This document shows, piece after piece, positions 35,208-44,516 of a stretch of 64,000 bases of DNA; within the stretch, counting starts at the first letter, position 1, and each line of letters opens with the position of its first letter. This DNA is from Ktedonobacteraceae bacterium (GTDB lineage: Bacteria; Chloroflexota; Ktedonobacteria; Ktedonobacterales; Ktedonobacteraceae). The translations under genes and the position numbers were made by a program. Under the pieces are notes generated by a model. That model saw only the letters and a program-made list of their open reading frames with translations, did no database searches and was not told the DNA's origin. The stretch spans positions 1 to 64,000 of the forward strand of contig DASRBN010000035.1 of assembly GCA_035653615.1 (NCBI GenBank). The letters are read 5' to 3'.

Positions 35208-38200
35208 CGTGTCACCAGATGATTGAGAACCCAGAAAGGACGACGCTCAAGGTCAAACGTCGTGTGGACGGCACAGCGCAAACCATGCTTACTCAAGAAA
35301 GCTTGCCGCTCATCGCTCGTTGGCCTGGCTTGCAAAGGATGGATGACCCAGATTCCCACCTCGAGGCCTTCCTGGTCGCGCAGGACGCAAGGGAAATACT
35401 GATCTCCGACAACGCGTCCGGGTAAGATCTGCCAGCTCGTCTTCGCATATTCTGCAAGCGGAACTGCACTACGGCTCATGTGGGCGGAACTCAACGATGG
35501 CTCCTGATGACGAAGTACAAAGCGCAGCAGTGCGGCACCTAATGCTCGGTCCAGTAGCAGGTGAAGTGCCTGGTTGCGATAATCAAACATACAATGATAG
35601 CAGGCCCCGCCACAGGCTGGATTTGCACACTGCTCCCCCAACTCCAACGCCTTCTCTAAAATGGGCTGCATATTTTGCTCGATGGCGCGTGCATACCCCG
35701 CCCCACCGGGTACGTCATCGTAGAGGAAGACTTCACCGTGCAGGCGGTGATCGAGCCCACGCCGCACCGCCCGAACTCCAACTTTGAGTTCTCCGGGGTC
35801 TATTTGCAAGATAATAGCCGCTGCATTCGCAACGAGCACGCCGAACGAATACCAGGCCGCTCTACCCGACGGCTGTTGGAGAGGAGCATCCATCGTCGCT
35901 GGCAGATCAACTCCCAAAAGAATGACCTCTGAGACGAACTGGTGACCGAGAATGACCTGGTTGCGGAAATCCGTTGTGTTGGGACACCAATCACCCGCAC
36001 GAGGCCCGGCGTTTCTTCCGCTAAACGGTGGAACACTCGCTGGATAGCGGTGTGAGCCGGGGTTATCTGGATCGAGCGCACGCCCACACACCGGGCAGAT
36101 AATAAAGCCGGGAAAGTCGGGATTTGGGCCTTTGTTACAGGTAAAGAGCTTGCCTCGGCGAACTCGGACATAGAGGCTTGGGGCAAAGGGAACTTGTGGC
36201 TTGCCCGTCGTAAAGGATGTTTCCCCTACAAGCAGCCGAGGTGGAATGGCGTACCCGCCGCGTTCCCGCCCGCCCCTCTCGTACAATTCACCGCCCCCAT
36301 TGGGCAATGCACAGTCTACGGTGAAGCCTGGAGGACGCACATAAGGGAGTGCCATCACATGGAAACTCCCGCATTCCGCGCACTGGTCCGGAGCATCCTC
36401 GATGTTGTCAACGAGCATGATAGATTGACAATCTGCGCACTCTATCAATGCGCCAGAGGGATGATAGTGAGGATTCGCGTTGTACCGGTCATAGACGCCC
36501 ACACTTTGATAGATATAGGTATTGGGAAACTTACCCCGAATCACTTCCGCTCCTGGCGCATACTCGGCCAGGGCTATTTTCAGGTCCCGCTCCATACCAT
36601 CGTTTTCGATTATCTCCCACTCGTCATAGTCATATGACGATTTTTCTGATGGAATGAAAAGGCTCACCACGTCCACCGGGAAGGCATATTTCGGAAGGTA
36701 ACCAGCCGTGATGAGTTCATGCAGGACACTTGCTTTCGCCTCACCACCATTGACGGTAGATTGCACTTCCCCAACCAGGTCGCTTATCCATGCGCCGAGA
36801 CGATGGAGAAAGGCAGAACCGACGATCTGTTCGCAGCGCGCAATCAGCGAAGCTCGATGTGTTGCCAGGTATTGCCGTAAACGTACGGCGCCTTGCATAT
36901 TGGTAAAATCGGCGATGGTACCCCAGGCGGCGAAGAGGCTTCCCTGTTGTGATGCTTGCCTGGACTTGAGCATGGAAGAGAAGAAATCCTGCAAAATCAA
37001 GGATCGCACATGACGGCGCGCAATGACAGCATTATTGAGATAAAGAGCTGGAACACGCGGCGGGTTACTGACAATTTCTGGCGGATGCGCGAAGTAATAC
37101 TGATCGTGAGGACGAAACTGCGCAAATGCCAGGACCGTCGCCAACGCACTTCCGCGTCGTCCTGCGCGGCCTGCACGCTGTTGGTAGTTGGCAACGGTTG
37201 GAGGCATATTGCGCATCCCTACGCTTAACAGGCTACCGATGTCAATGCCCATCTCCATCGTGGTTGTGACCGAAAGCACATCAATGCGATAATCATCAGG
37301 CTGCTGGTGATCGTGAAAGAGGTCCTGGAACCAACGCTCTTCGTCACGCGCTTCTTTGCCTGAAATCTGTGCTGTGTGTTCTGCAGAACGTAATGGATAG
37401 GGATCATCAAACAAGGACGCAGGCAGAGCGTGCAGTGCCGCGCGTCGGTAGAAATTGCGGATAGACGAAACGGGGGTAGGGCTGGTGCGTTGGCCGCAGC
37501 GCAGGCACACATCAAAGAGCACTCCACCCATAATGTAGGCACAAGCAGTGCATTGATGAACTGTGTCCCCTAGCGGCTGCAACTCAAATCCATCGATGCG
37601 AATGCCATAAGGAACCTCGTTGCCATATTTCTTGCCCGCCCTGTCCAGGATATTTAATCCCTTCAGTGCATTCCAGAGCGGTGTGACGAGCTCGCTCACC
37701 CATTTGGCGGCTGCCTCCCTGTTAGGAAGGCGCCCCAGCCTGACAAGCGCCTCTGAAACAGCGATCACATAGCGTCCGAGCTTGCGTTTGTTCTGGAGGT
37801 TATACGAGATCGTTTGGCGTCCGTCACCAGGCGATTTGACATATCCCCAGACAAGCACAGCTCGCTCGTACCCCTTCACCAAGTTTTCCGGCCACTCCCA
37901 CGGAGCGAGTGGACGAGGTGGCAGCAACACATTTTCGGTTGCCAGGATGCGCGTGACAGCCTGGAGAAAAAGGCGCGTCTCATCCTGGCTCAGTTGTGGA
38001 AATGCTCCAATGAGTTCTGGTAACACAAAGCGCCAGTACGCCAATCCCAACGGCTCCAATGCAAAATCGCGTTGGGAGAGTTCACGGCGCAAGCCAACGT
38101 GAAACGCAGTTTCTGCCTCTTTGTAGGCGGCTTCGTAAGAGGCTTCATCTCCATTGTACATCCGAGCGAAATAGTCGCGGATGCGCCCATTGGTTGGATT

Positions 38201-40666
38201 GATGCCGCGCTGTAATTGTAGAGCAATGACCTGCTCACGCACCTGCTCAAAAGTCATCGGTTGTGGATGGGGATGTCTTCCCGTGCCTATGCATGTAGTA
38301 CACGGTTTCGTCTGCACACTCTGCTCCTGACCAATAATATAGGGGCCTTTTCCCTCGTCCTCGGTAGAGCCGGTGCCAGCACAATCAGGGCAGGATAACA
38401 GCACGCGATAGACGAGTTGACGAAAGATGTCGTTATGGTGATCATCGCGCAAGTCCGCCGCGAGTTGAGCGGCTTCCTGCCGCGAATCCGTAAAAAGCAG
38501 GGTTTTGCGTCCATAATTGGGAGGGGGACCGTAGGCCGCACGTGGCTGAACACGAAAACCATCCTCGGCCACAATTGAGAATGTGCGTGGGCCTTTCGTG
38601 CGTAAGGGTTCAATGACTTCCCGTCCGTCCTTCCCCATCTGGCGGTAGTTCCGACAACGCGGGCATTGACTGGGAAATTGACTGACCTGGATATCATTTT
38701 CTTGTGCCGGCTCGGCCGGATACACCGGGCGTGCGTAACTATCATGCTGATGCGTGTGCAGGGTGGTCCGGGTTGAGCGATATTCACACGAGGCATAAGC
38801 ATCTGGTGCCTCAACGCCGAATATCTGAAACTGCTGGATGTCTTCCCGTTTGCCGCTCAGGTCGTCGCTCCAGGGCCAAAGGCTGCCTTGTGCAGAATCT
38901 GGAATGCCACCGAGATAGAGCAATCCACAATGTCGGCACGAAAACAGCTCGAGTACCCGTGCTCCGCACTCGCACCAAGGGCGAGGGTCCATGTAGAGCT
39001 TCCCGACTGGGCGAGACGCAACGCTGGTCGGTAAAGGCGGTGCAGCGGAGCAGTCTGGGTCCATACAGGCCCAAATACCATAGATCCCGCGGAAAAAGAG
39101 ATGCATACGCATGGACAGGAGAGGCGGCGTATCTGGAAGGGCAGAGGCGCGTGCAAAACTACCCGCCGCTAGAATTCCTGCCGTGGCCCTCTCGCGCTCC
39201 TCAGATATGCTTAATCCCGGCCAGCATTCCTCAGCCAGCACGTCAAGTAAAGTGGCACGACGTGCCGTGCGTTGGCGCACCCAGTCGATATCATGATTCT
39301 GCTCGAGCAAAGCGTAGAGGGCCACCTGCGGGTCGACCTGTGTATCGACAGGACCCAGTTCAAGTTCAGAGGCGAGCTGTTCGATGGCAGGCACGGGATC
39401 GTTGAGCGAAAAACGCTCATAGAAGCGTCCGAAGGCGTACAAGGATCGAGAAGACGCCTGGCGAGTGGAGGTTCCCCGCGCTGCGTTGCCGGTCCTGATC
39501 AGCGTAAACCGACTGGCAGGTTCGCCAAACAGGTCCGAGATAAACTCCAGTAATTGCTCATCAGCATCTGCCGGGACGGAAGCTGTTGTAGCTATGGCGC
39601 GAAACTGCGGTGAACCTGAAGGTAATCCCAGCCGTTCTTTGAGACGCCTGACCAGATAGGCGACTTCGGTTCCCTTCGCCCCCGTATACGTGTGCGCCTC
39701 ATCCAGCACAAGCGTTATACGTGCCTCCGGTGTACTCTCCAGCCACCGTCGCGTGAGCTCAAAGATCCTCGCCTCAATGGGGCGGATCAGCATATACTCA
39801 AGCATGGAGTAGTTCGTGACCAGGATGTCAGGGGGCGCGGACTGGATATCCCAGCGACAGAGCATCTCTGTGCTGTCCGGACGCGGCCAGGTGCCAGTAT
39901 CGCGCAGATCGGCGCGCAACTTGTCCCAATCCTGCCTGAGCTTCTCAAGATAGGCGGCGAAGCGATCTCGCGGCTGCTTGTAGGCCCAGTTTCCGGTGGG
40001 TTGCGACATACCGGTATACATACCGAAGTGAATGACGTTCCCCTGCAGGTGTTCTTTCTGCCACTCAGGCGAGGTTCCACGGGCGAGGATACGGCGCAGG
40101 CGCGAGAGCTGATCGTTCACTAGAGCATTCATCGGGTAGAGCACGAGGGCACGCATGGCCGCCGGGCGACGTTCATGCCTCCGACTATGGAGCCAGCCTT
40201 TCTGGGGATCAAAACGACTTGGACGTTCCTGGTCAGCAACCGGTTCCCACCACGGGGCCTCCCGCAAAATATCTGCCAGAATGGGGAGGAGAAAGCTTTC
40301 GGTCTTTCCAGAGCCTGTCCCGGTGGCGACCAGCAGGTTAGGCTGATCTCCGTAAGCGGTCAGTAGAGCTTCTTCCTGGTGGGTATAGAGGGGAAAGCGG
40401 TCAATGGGCACGCCATGTTGCACCAGTGCAGCCAGCCCAGCGGGAACGCTCTGCGGATACAATGCCTCAAGTTCTGCGAGTTTATGTGCTGTTGGAAATG
40501 CTGGGATTGCTTCAATAAATGGGGCTTGAGCAACCACTCCCCGTTGGCGGAGGATCTCCCCGCGTTCAGCAAAGATAGCAGGATGCGCGATCTTATAAGC
40601 CGTTTCCAGGTATTCGATCATCGACTCTTTGATGTGTTCGAATGCCTCACTTGGTGTGAGATGCAT
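35204..40666 (-). CDS. druE: DruE-like giant DEAD/DEAH helicase with DUF1998
   Basis: An 1820-residue SF2 helicase. The P-loop ATGTGSGKTE is near residue 115, followed by VTNYSMLEYMLIRP, the DEAH box LVLDEAHTYTGAKGTEVAYL, LLFTDSRQEAAQLA and the motif V/VI region MEMGIDIGS...YQQRAGRAGRRGSA. Several zinc-ribbon-like Cys pairs occur, including two CxxCxGTG repeats. The C-terminal DUF1998 region has YDDVPGGAGYAR and a four-Cys segment (ANPACGGACYHCMFDY). Length and domain order match the DruE hallmark of Druantia phage defence. AAGGAGGGG precedes the ATG. It lies 49 bp after druA. Confidence 0.85.
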   Translation of the reverse strand: MHLTPSEAFEHIKESMIEYLETAYKIAHPAIFAERGEILRQRGVVAQAPFIEAIPAFPTAHKLAELEALYPQSVPAGLAALVQHGVPIDRFPLYTHQEEALLTAYGDQPNLLVATGTGSGKTESFLLPILADILREAPWWEPVADQERPSRFDPQKGWLHSRRHERRPAAMRALVLYPMNALVNDQLSRLRRILARGTSPEWQKEHLQGNVIHFGMYTGMSQPTGNWAYKQPRDRFAAYLEKLRQDWDKLRADLRDTGTWPRPDSTEMLCRWDIQSAPPDILVTNYSMLEYMLIRPIEARIFELTRRWLESTPEARITLVLDEAHTYTGAKGTEVAYLVRRLKERLGLPSGSPQFRAIATTASVPADADEQLLEFISDLFGEPASRFTLIRTGNAARGTSTRQASSRSLYAFGRFYERFSLNDPVPAIEQLASELELGPVDTQVDPQVALYALLEQNHDIDWVRQRTARRATLLDVLAEECWPGLSISEERERATAGILAAGSFARASALPDTPPLLSMRMHLFFRGIYGIWACMDPDCSAAPPLPTSVASRPVGKLYMDPRPWCECGARVLELFSCRHCGLLYLGGIPDSAQGSLWPWSDDLSGKREDIQQFQIFGVEAPDAYASCEYRSTRTTLHTHQHDSYARPVYPAEPAQENDIQVSQFPSQCPRCRNYRQMGKDGREVIEPLRTKGPRTFSIVAEDGFRVQPRAAYGPPPNYGRKTLLFTDSRQEAAQLAADLRDDHHNDIFRQLVYRVLLSCPDCAGTGSTEDEGKGPYIIGQEQSVQTKPCTTCIGTGRHPHPQPMTFEQVREQVIALQLQRGINPTNGRIRDYFARMYNGDEASYEAAYKEAETAFHVGLRRELSQRDFALEPLGLAYWRFVLPELIGAFPQLSQDETRLFLQAVTRILATENVLLPPRPLAPWEWPENLVKGYERAVLVWGYVKSPGDGRQTISYNLQNKRKLGRYVIAVSEALVRLGRLPNREAAAKWVSELVTPLWNALKGLNILDRAGKKYGNEVPYGIRIDGFELQPLGDTVHQCTACAYIMGGVLFDVCLRCGQRTSPTPVSSIRNFYRRAALHALPASLFDDPYPLRSAEHTAQISGKEARDEERWFQDLFHDHQQPDDYRIDVLSVTTTMEMGIDIGSLLSVGMRNMPPTVANYQQRAGRAGRRGSALATVLAFAQFRPHDQYYFAHPPEIVSNPPRVPALYLNNAVIARRHVRSLILQDFFSSMLKSRQASQQGSLFAAWGTIADFTNMQGAVRLRQYLATHRASLIARCEQIVGSAFLHRLGAWISDLVGEVQSTVNGGEAKASVLHELITAGYLPKYAFPVDVVSLFIPSEKSSYDYDEWEIIENDGMERDLKIALAEYAPGAEVIRGKFPNTYIYQSVGVYDRYNANPHYHPSGALIECADCQSIMLVDNIEDAPDQCAECGSFHVMALPYVRPPGFTVDCALPNGGGELYERGGRERGGYAIPPRLLVGETSFTTGKPQVPFAPSLYVRVRRGKLFTCNKGPNPDFPGFIICPVCGRALDPDNPGSHRYPASVPPFSGRNAGPRAGDWCPNTTDFRNQVILGHQFVSEVILLGVDLPATMDAPLQQPSGRAAWYSFGVLVANAAAIILQIDPGELKVGVRAVRRGLDHRLHGEVFLYDDVPGGAGYARAIEQNMQPILEKALELGEQCANPACGGACYHCMFDYRNQALHLLLDRALGAALLRFVLRHQEPSLSSAHMSRSAVPLAEYAKTSWQILPGRVVGDQYFPCVLRDQEGLEVGIWVIHPLQARPTSDERQAFLSKHGLRCAVHTTFDLERRPFWVLNHLVTR

Positions 40667-40715
40667 AGGAAACCCCTCCTTGCCTAACCGCTCGCGTGTT
40701 CTGCTCCAGAACGGC

Positions 40716-41924
40716 CTACTGAGTTGCCCCTACTAAATGCTCCCAGGTGGTTTCTCTTGTCCAACGCACATAGTCTGGATACCTGCTCGCCCTCGGGATA
40801 AGCCAGCGATTGACGGCAAGCGTCCCGATGCTCGCCGCAGAAGAGCGCACAGCCGCTCCAACCTCTGCTTCCCCGCGTAAACACTCTCGCCAATTAGGAA
40901 CGAGAGGAACTCCATAGATTTCTCGACTGATGCCGTGTTGAAGCATGTGAGGGTCGAGGCCAACCCGGCGCAAAGCCTCGCGCGCTACCCGTAGGCGCCA
41001 GTTTGGTCCTTGTCCGAACTGGTGTCCAGACGCGTAAGGGTGCCCTTCACGGCGGAGAAGCTCCCGCATCAGCAGGAAAAGCGGCTGGGGAATGTGAAAA
41101 TGCCCCCAGCCGGTGGTCTGCCCAACGTGGACAAAGTCTACCGTCCCCGGCAGTTTGAGGCGGTTGTAGAGGGAGGAGCGCCCGAGTGCCGAGGTGACGG
41201 TAATCAGCAGGAGTTGTGCATGTTTATATTGCTGGCTGATAATGCCGCTCCGATGATTATACTTGGCGGCAAAAGTGTCGCTGACTTCTTGAGACGCCAT
41301 CAACGCTGCGGTAACCTTTCCCCCGAGCAGCAGGGAATAGGGGGGCACTGCTCCAACAATATGGGCGTCCATCACGTGTACAAGCTGCTGCCGCCGCTCA
41401 TCAAGGCTCCAGCCAATCCACGTATCACGTGCCTTCAAGTTAAACACGGGGTCGGTGAGGGCAAAGAGACCGAGGAGCTTACCATTAGCGCGATCGCGGA
41501 CAAGAAAACGCATCCGGCGCCCATACCCCCGTGAGACAGGCACCGACCATAACAACGTCGCGAGGCGAAATAAAGCAGCATCTTCGGTATCCGACGAGAC
41601 GAGAGAGATCTGAGGCTCAACAGCCTCAGGAATAACTTCGTGGCCCTCAGCAAAATGTGGCAGAAGGGCGCGGCCATAGCGAGCAAGAAATTGCTGCTCG
41701 CCTTCTCTAAACGCGGCCCTCTGTGCTGCATGACGGGCGCGCACAAGATCCTTCGTATAAATCTGCTCTCTCCCATCCGGTGATGGACTCAGTCCAATAA
41801 GAGCGAGATGCGCTAGAAGTTCCACTCGGATGCGTTCGCGCAACTCAGCTAGATCACTCTCTTCAATGCAACTATACTCTTCACTCTGTACCTCATCGGT
41901 AAGCTCCCTCAATTGCGTCACCAT
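40716..41924 (-). CDS. druA: DruA-like protein (DUF4338)
   Basis: A 402-residue protein of the DUF4338 family, named DruA in Druantia. Characteristic segments are FLVRDRANGKLLGLFALTDP, NLKARDTWIGWSLDERRQQL, VGAVPPYSLLLGGKVTAALM and LGRSSLYNRLKLPG, then TTGWGHFHIP and the C-terminal RWLIPRASRYPDYVRW. The biochemical role of DruA is not established; the fold may bind nucleic acid. It is followed directly by druE, as expected for the system. Confidence 0.85.
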   Translation of the reverse strand: MVTQLRELTDEVQSEEYSCIEESDLAELRERIRVELLAHLALIGLSPSPDGREQIYTKDLVRARHAAQRAAFREGEQQFLARYGRALLPHFAEGHEVIPEAVEPQISLVSSDTEDAALFRLATLLWSVPVSRGYGRRMRFLVRDRANGKLLGLFALTDPVFNLKARDTWIGWSLDERRQQLVHVMDAHIVGAVPPYSLLLGGKVTAALMASQEVSDTFAAKYNHRSGIISQQYKHAQLLLITVTSALGRSSLYNRLKLPGTVDFVHVGQTTGWGHFHIPQPLFLLMRELLRREGHPYASGHQFGQGPNWRLRVAREALRRVGLDPHMLQHGISREIYGVPLVPNWRECLRGEAEVGAAVRSSAASIGTLAVNRWLIPRASRYPDYVRWTRETTWEHLVGATQ

Positions 41925-42182
41925 AAATGAAGGACTCCAATCTTCCCCTAAGTCGTTTCCTACATTCTAGCAACTCCTTTCGCCGTTTGTCTATAGCTCT
42001 GGTATAAGGTCGATACGCATTAAGCTGGCAGTATTGCCACGCAAGCCACCAATAAGGGTCTGTCTAAGCTGCCTGTTGATTCTGCAGAAGGTATACAGCG
42101 CCACTTTCGCAGCCACCGGCTACATATGTGTGAAATCCGCCGGACGCGTGTATTTATCGTTTCAACCTCTTTGTGCGTTCTC

Positions 42183-44516
42183 TCAGGAATCCTCTTCTCC
42201 CGAAGAACCATACCGCAATACATTCTCCACGTAGAGATCGATCAGGTGGAAATAGTATGGCGAGACGGTATATTGCTTGTGACGCACAAAAAGCACCCCC
42301 ATTGTTTTCAGAAGCTCTTCTTTATCAAAGTGTGAGCTTCCCTGCATGATCTGGAAACGCCTGACGAGATGCGCTCGTGCTTGTCCCTGGAGATTCATGC
42401 TTGTTGGAGAACCTACGAGAAAGGCATCCGTATCATCATACCAAATACCCTGATAGAGTTGAACATTTTCGCCTCTTTCAGGTAAAAACATTCCCAGGTC
42501 GTTATAAATCCTCGTGATCAGTCTGCGGTGGTATTTCCCCTGGCTCGTTGCTTTGCTGTCAAAAATGCGGGCAATCCGTTCCAGCCATTCTCCGCTCGTT
42601 AACTCTTGATAGGTGAGCATAGGATGTGTCGCAGCTACCTCTTCTAAAAAGGCATCATAGGCGAGCAATTGCCTGTAAAAAGCCTGAGAGTCCCGAGCTT
42701 TTCTCGTGCTAGGTTGCTTGCTACCATCCAGGAGACCCTGTTGCATCATCTGCTCCAAGGGTAAGAGTGTCGTAGACCGCTCTTGCTGAATCCTCTCATA
42801 GTGTGGAGCTAACTGAAAGTATTTGACAGGATAGGCCGTGGAATATTGTTCTTGATGTCGCTGCTCGATAGCATCGTAGTCGTAGAAGATACGTTCTTTT
42901 AGGTTCTCGATAGCGACGAAAAGATCACGGCCCACAATGATATCAAACTCGGGTAGGTCCTTGACCTGCCCCTGCTCTGAGATGCGCTTTCGTTCTGCGA
43001 GGAGCTTCTCATATTGCTTATCCCAGTCAACCCCCCATCCCTCGAGCATCTCATAAAATGGCTCGCTTTGTGCTGGGTCTCCTAGATCGATAAAGTGCAA
43101 CTGCTGTTCTGCAAACCAGAGCGCTGTTGTGATGGTATCGCCGTCAAAGGGCCTCCGACGAACAAATGCCAGTTCATCAGGGATAAATGGCAAGGGGTAA
43201 CGCGCCGTGCCATGAATGATGGCGCATTTCAGATAGAGTTCGCTCAGTACTACGTCAAGATTTCGCTTAAAATCCTTATCGGACAGTTGAAGCATGGAAT
43301 AATCGAGATAATCTCCACCTTCTAACGCATCAGGGTCGTTGGTATTGACATTGATGGACTGTTTAGGAACGTTGGGATGCTCCCTATAGAGTGGAGGGTA
43401 GGGATCATCCCGGCCAAAGAGGAGCCCATCCTCCTCAAAATCTTCTGCCGCCGCATCCAACAAGACGATGACTCCTCCCTGCGGTGCAGAGGCAATATCA
43501 TCTAAGGCCGCAAAGCGGAGCGCGGGGTACATGCCTTGAAAGAGATCAAGATAGGCGTCGAGGCTGTGTGTGCGTCTCAAGCGATTATCATAGATGCCTA
43601 CCTCAGTCAGTTGCTGTACAGCTATATCGGCTGTTTTGGATAAAGGCGCCAGCGTGAAGTTACGTTCTCGCAGATGGGCGACTATGCCTACCTCTCTAAG
43701 ACTGACAATAAATTGCTGGGTGAAGTCAAAAACGATCTTGCCTCTACCTGCATTCACATCACGCAGGTCGTGATACTTGATCTGCACCCGTTTACCCGGA
43801 AAGGTAACAAGGCTATAGACTGGCGATTCTTGCTCAACTGCTGCCGTCGTGAGATGGAGCAAAACGAATCTGCTTCCAACTGCACGCTTTCCAAAGAAAG
43901 GGGTCCCTGGTCGCAACGGCGGAGTCACTTTGCCAAAACACCTGGCGTGAGGAATGACACGAAACTCTTGTGTTGGAGCGTCCTCACTATTAGCCGGAGC
44001 ACCGCTCAACTCAATTTCCACGCAATAGTGAAAGTCACTGTCCTTCCCACCTGGACGTGCATATACATAGCATTTGTCCTGGCCGACGAAGCGGTTCGTC
44101 TTATCGCCTCGGAAAAGCCTGAACTGTAACAGTTTGAGCAGCACATGCAATGGTAGGTCGCTAAACGCTATCTCCCGCCGAGGAAGGGGAGTACGTGGTT
44201 GATACCAGGTCAGGACCAGTTCACTGACTTCGGCCTCTCGCGGATAAAGAACGTAGACCGCCCATTGTTTATTCAGCGCCCCATCAAGGGTATCATACTG
44301 AAATGACCTGTAAGGAAATTTGATTTGATCGCGGATGGCGTTGTGAACGCGACCAAAGTCAGCAGCATTCTGGGAGCGTAACGCTTTGGGAATGAGATAG
44401 CGCACGAGCCGGAACCGCTCTTCGAGCAGTGCATAATTTTGAGGGCGCTCGATAACTAGCGTGGTTGTCTTCGCCGTGTGTTGTTTGGGGTGAGCCTGGG
44501 TTGTTTGGGTTGTCAT
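42183..44516 (-). CDS. 777-aa protein with Argonaute MID/PIWI-like features
   Basis: I do not recognise this family with certainty. Residues ~370-460 resemble an Argonaute MID domain: GGVIVLLDAAAED, PPLYREHPNVPKQSINVN (a K-Q dyad like the 5'-end pocket) and FKRNLDVVLSELYLKCAIIH, comparable with the N-L-x-L-K-x-N helix. The C-terminal ~90 residues resemble the end of PIWI: DDTDAFLVGSPTSMNLQGQA, then LLKTMGVLFVRHKQYTVSPY and YFHLIDLYVENVLRYG. A clear DEDX tetrad is not visible, so it may be inactive. The start overlaps the upstream stop (ATGA) after GAGGAG. It could be an unrelated novel defence protein instead. Confidence 0.45.
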   Translation of the reverse strand: MTTQTTQAHPKQHTAKTTTLVIERPQNYALLEERFRLVRYLIPKALRSQNAADFGRVHNAIRDQIKFPYRSFQYDTLDGALNKQWAVYVLYPREAEVSELVLTWYQPRTPLPRREIAFSDLPLHVLLKLLQFRLFRGDKTNRFVGQDKCYVYARPGGKDSDFHYCVEIELSGAPANSEDAPTQEFRVIPHARCFGKVTPPLRPGTPFFGKRAVGSRFVLLHLTTAAVEQESPVYSLVTFPGKRVQIKYHDLRDVNAGRGKIVFDFTQQFIVSLREVGIVAHLRERNFTLAPLSKTADIAVQQLTEVGIYDNRLRRTHSLDAYLDLFQGMYPALRFAALDDIASAPQGGVIVLLDAAAEDFEEDGLLFGRDDPYPPLYREHPNVPKQSINVNTNDPDALEGGDYLDYSMLQLSDKDFKRNLDVVLSELYLKCAIIHGTARYPLPFIPDELAFVRRRPFDGDTITTALWFAEQQLHFIDLGDPAQSEPFYEMLEGWGVDWDKQYEKLLAERKRISEQGQVKDLPEFDIIVGRDLFVAIENLKERIFYDYDAIEQRHQEQYSTAYPVKYFQLAPHYERIQQERSTTLLPLEQMMQQGLLDGSKQPSTRKARDSQAFYRQLLAYDAFLEEVAATHPMLTYQELTSGEWLERIARIFDSKATSQGKYHRRLITRIYNDLGMFLPERGENVQLYQGIWYDDTDAFLVGSPTSMNLQGQARAHLVRRFQIMQGSSHFDKEELLKTMGVLFVRHKQYTVSPYYFHLIDLYVENVLRYGSSGEEDS

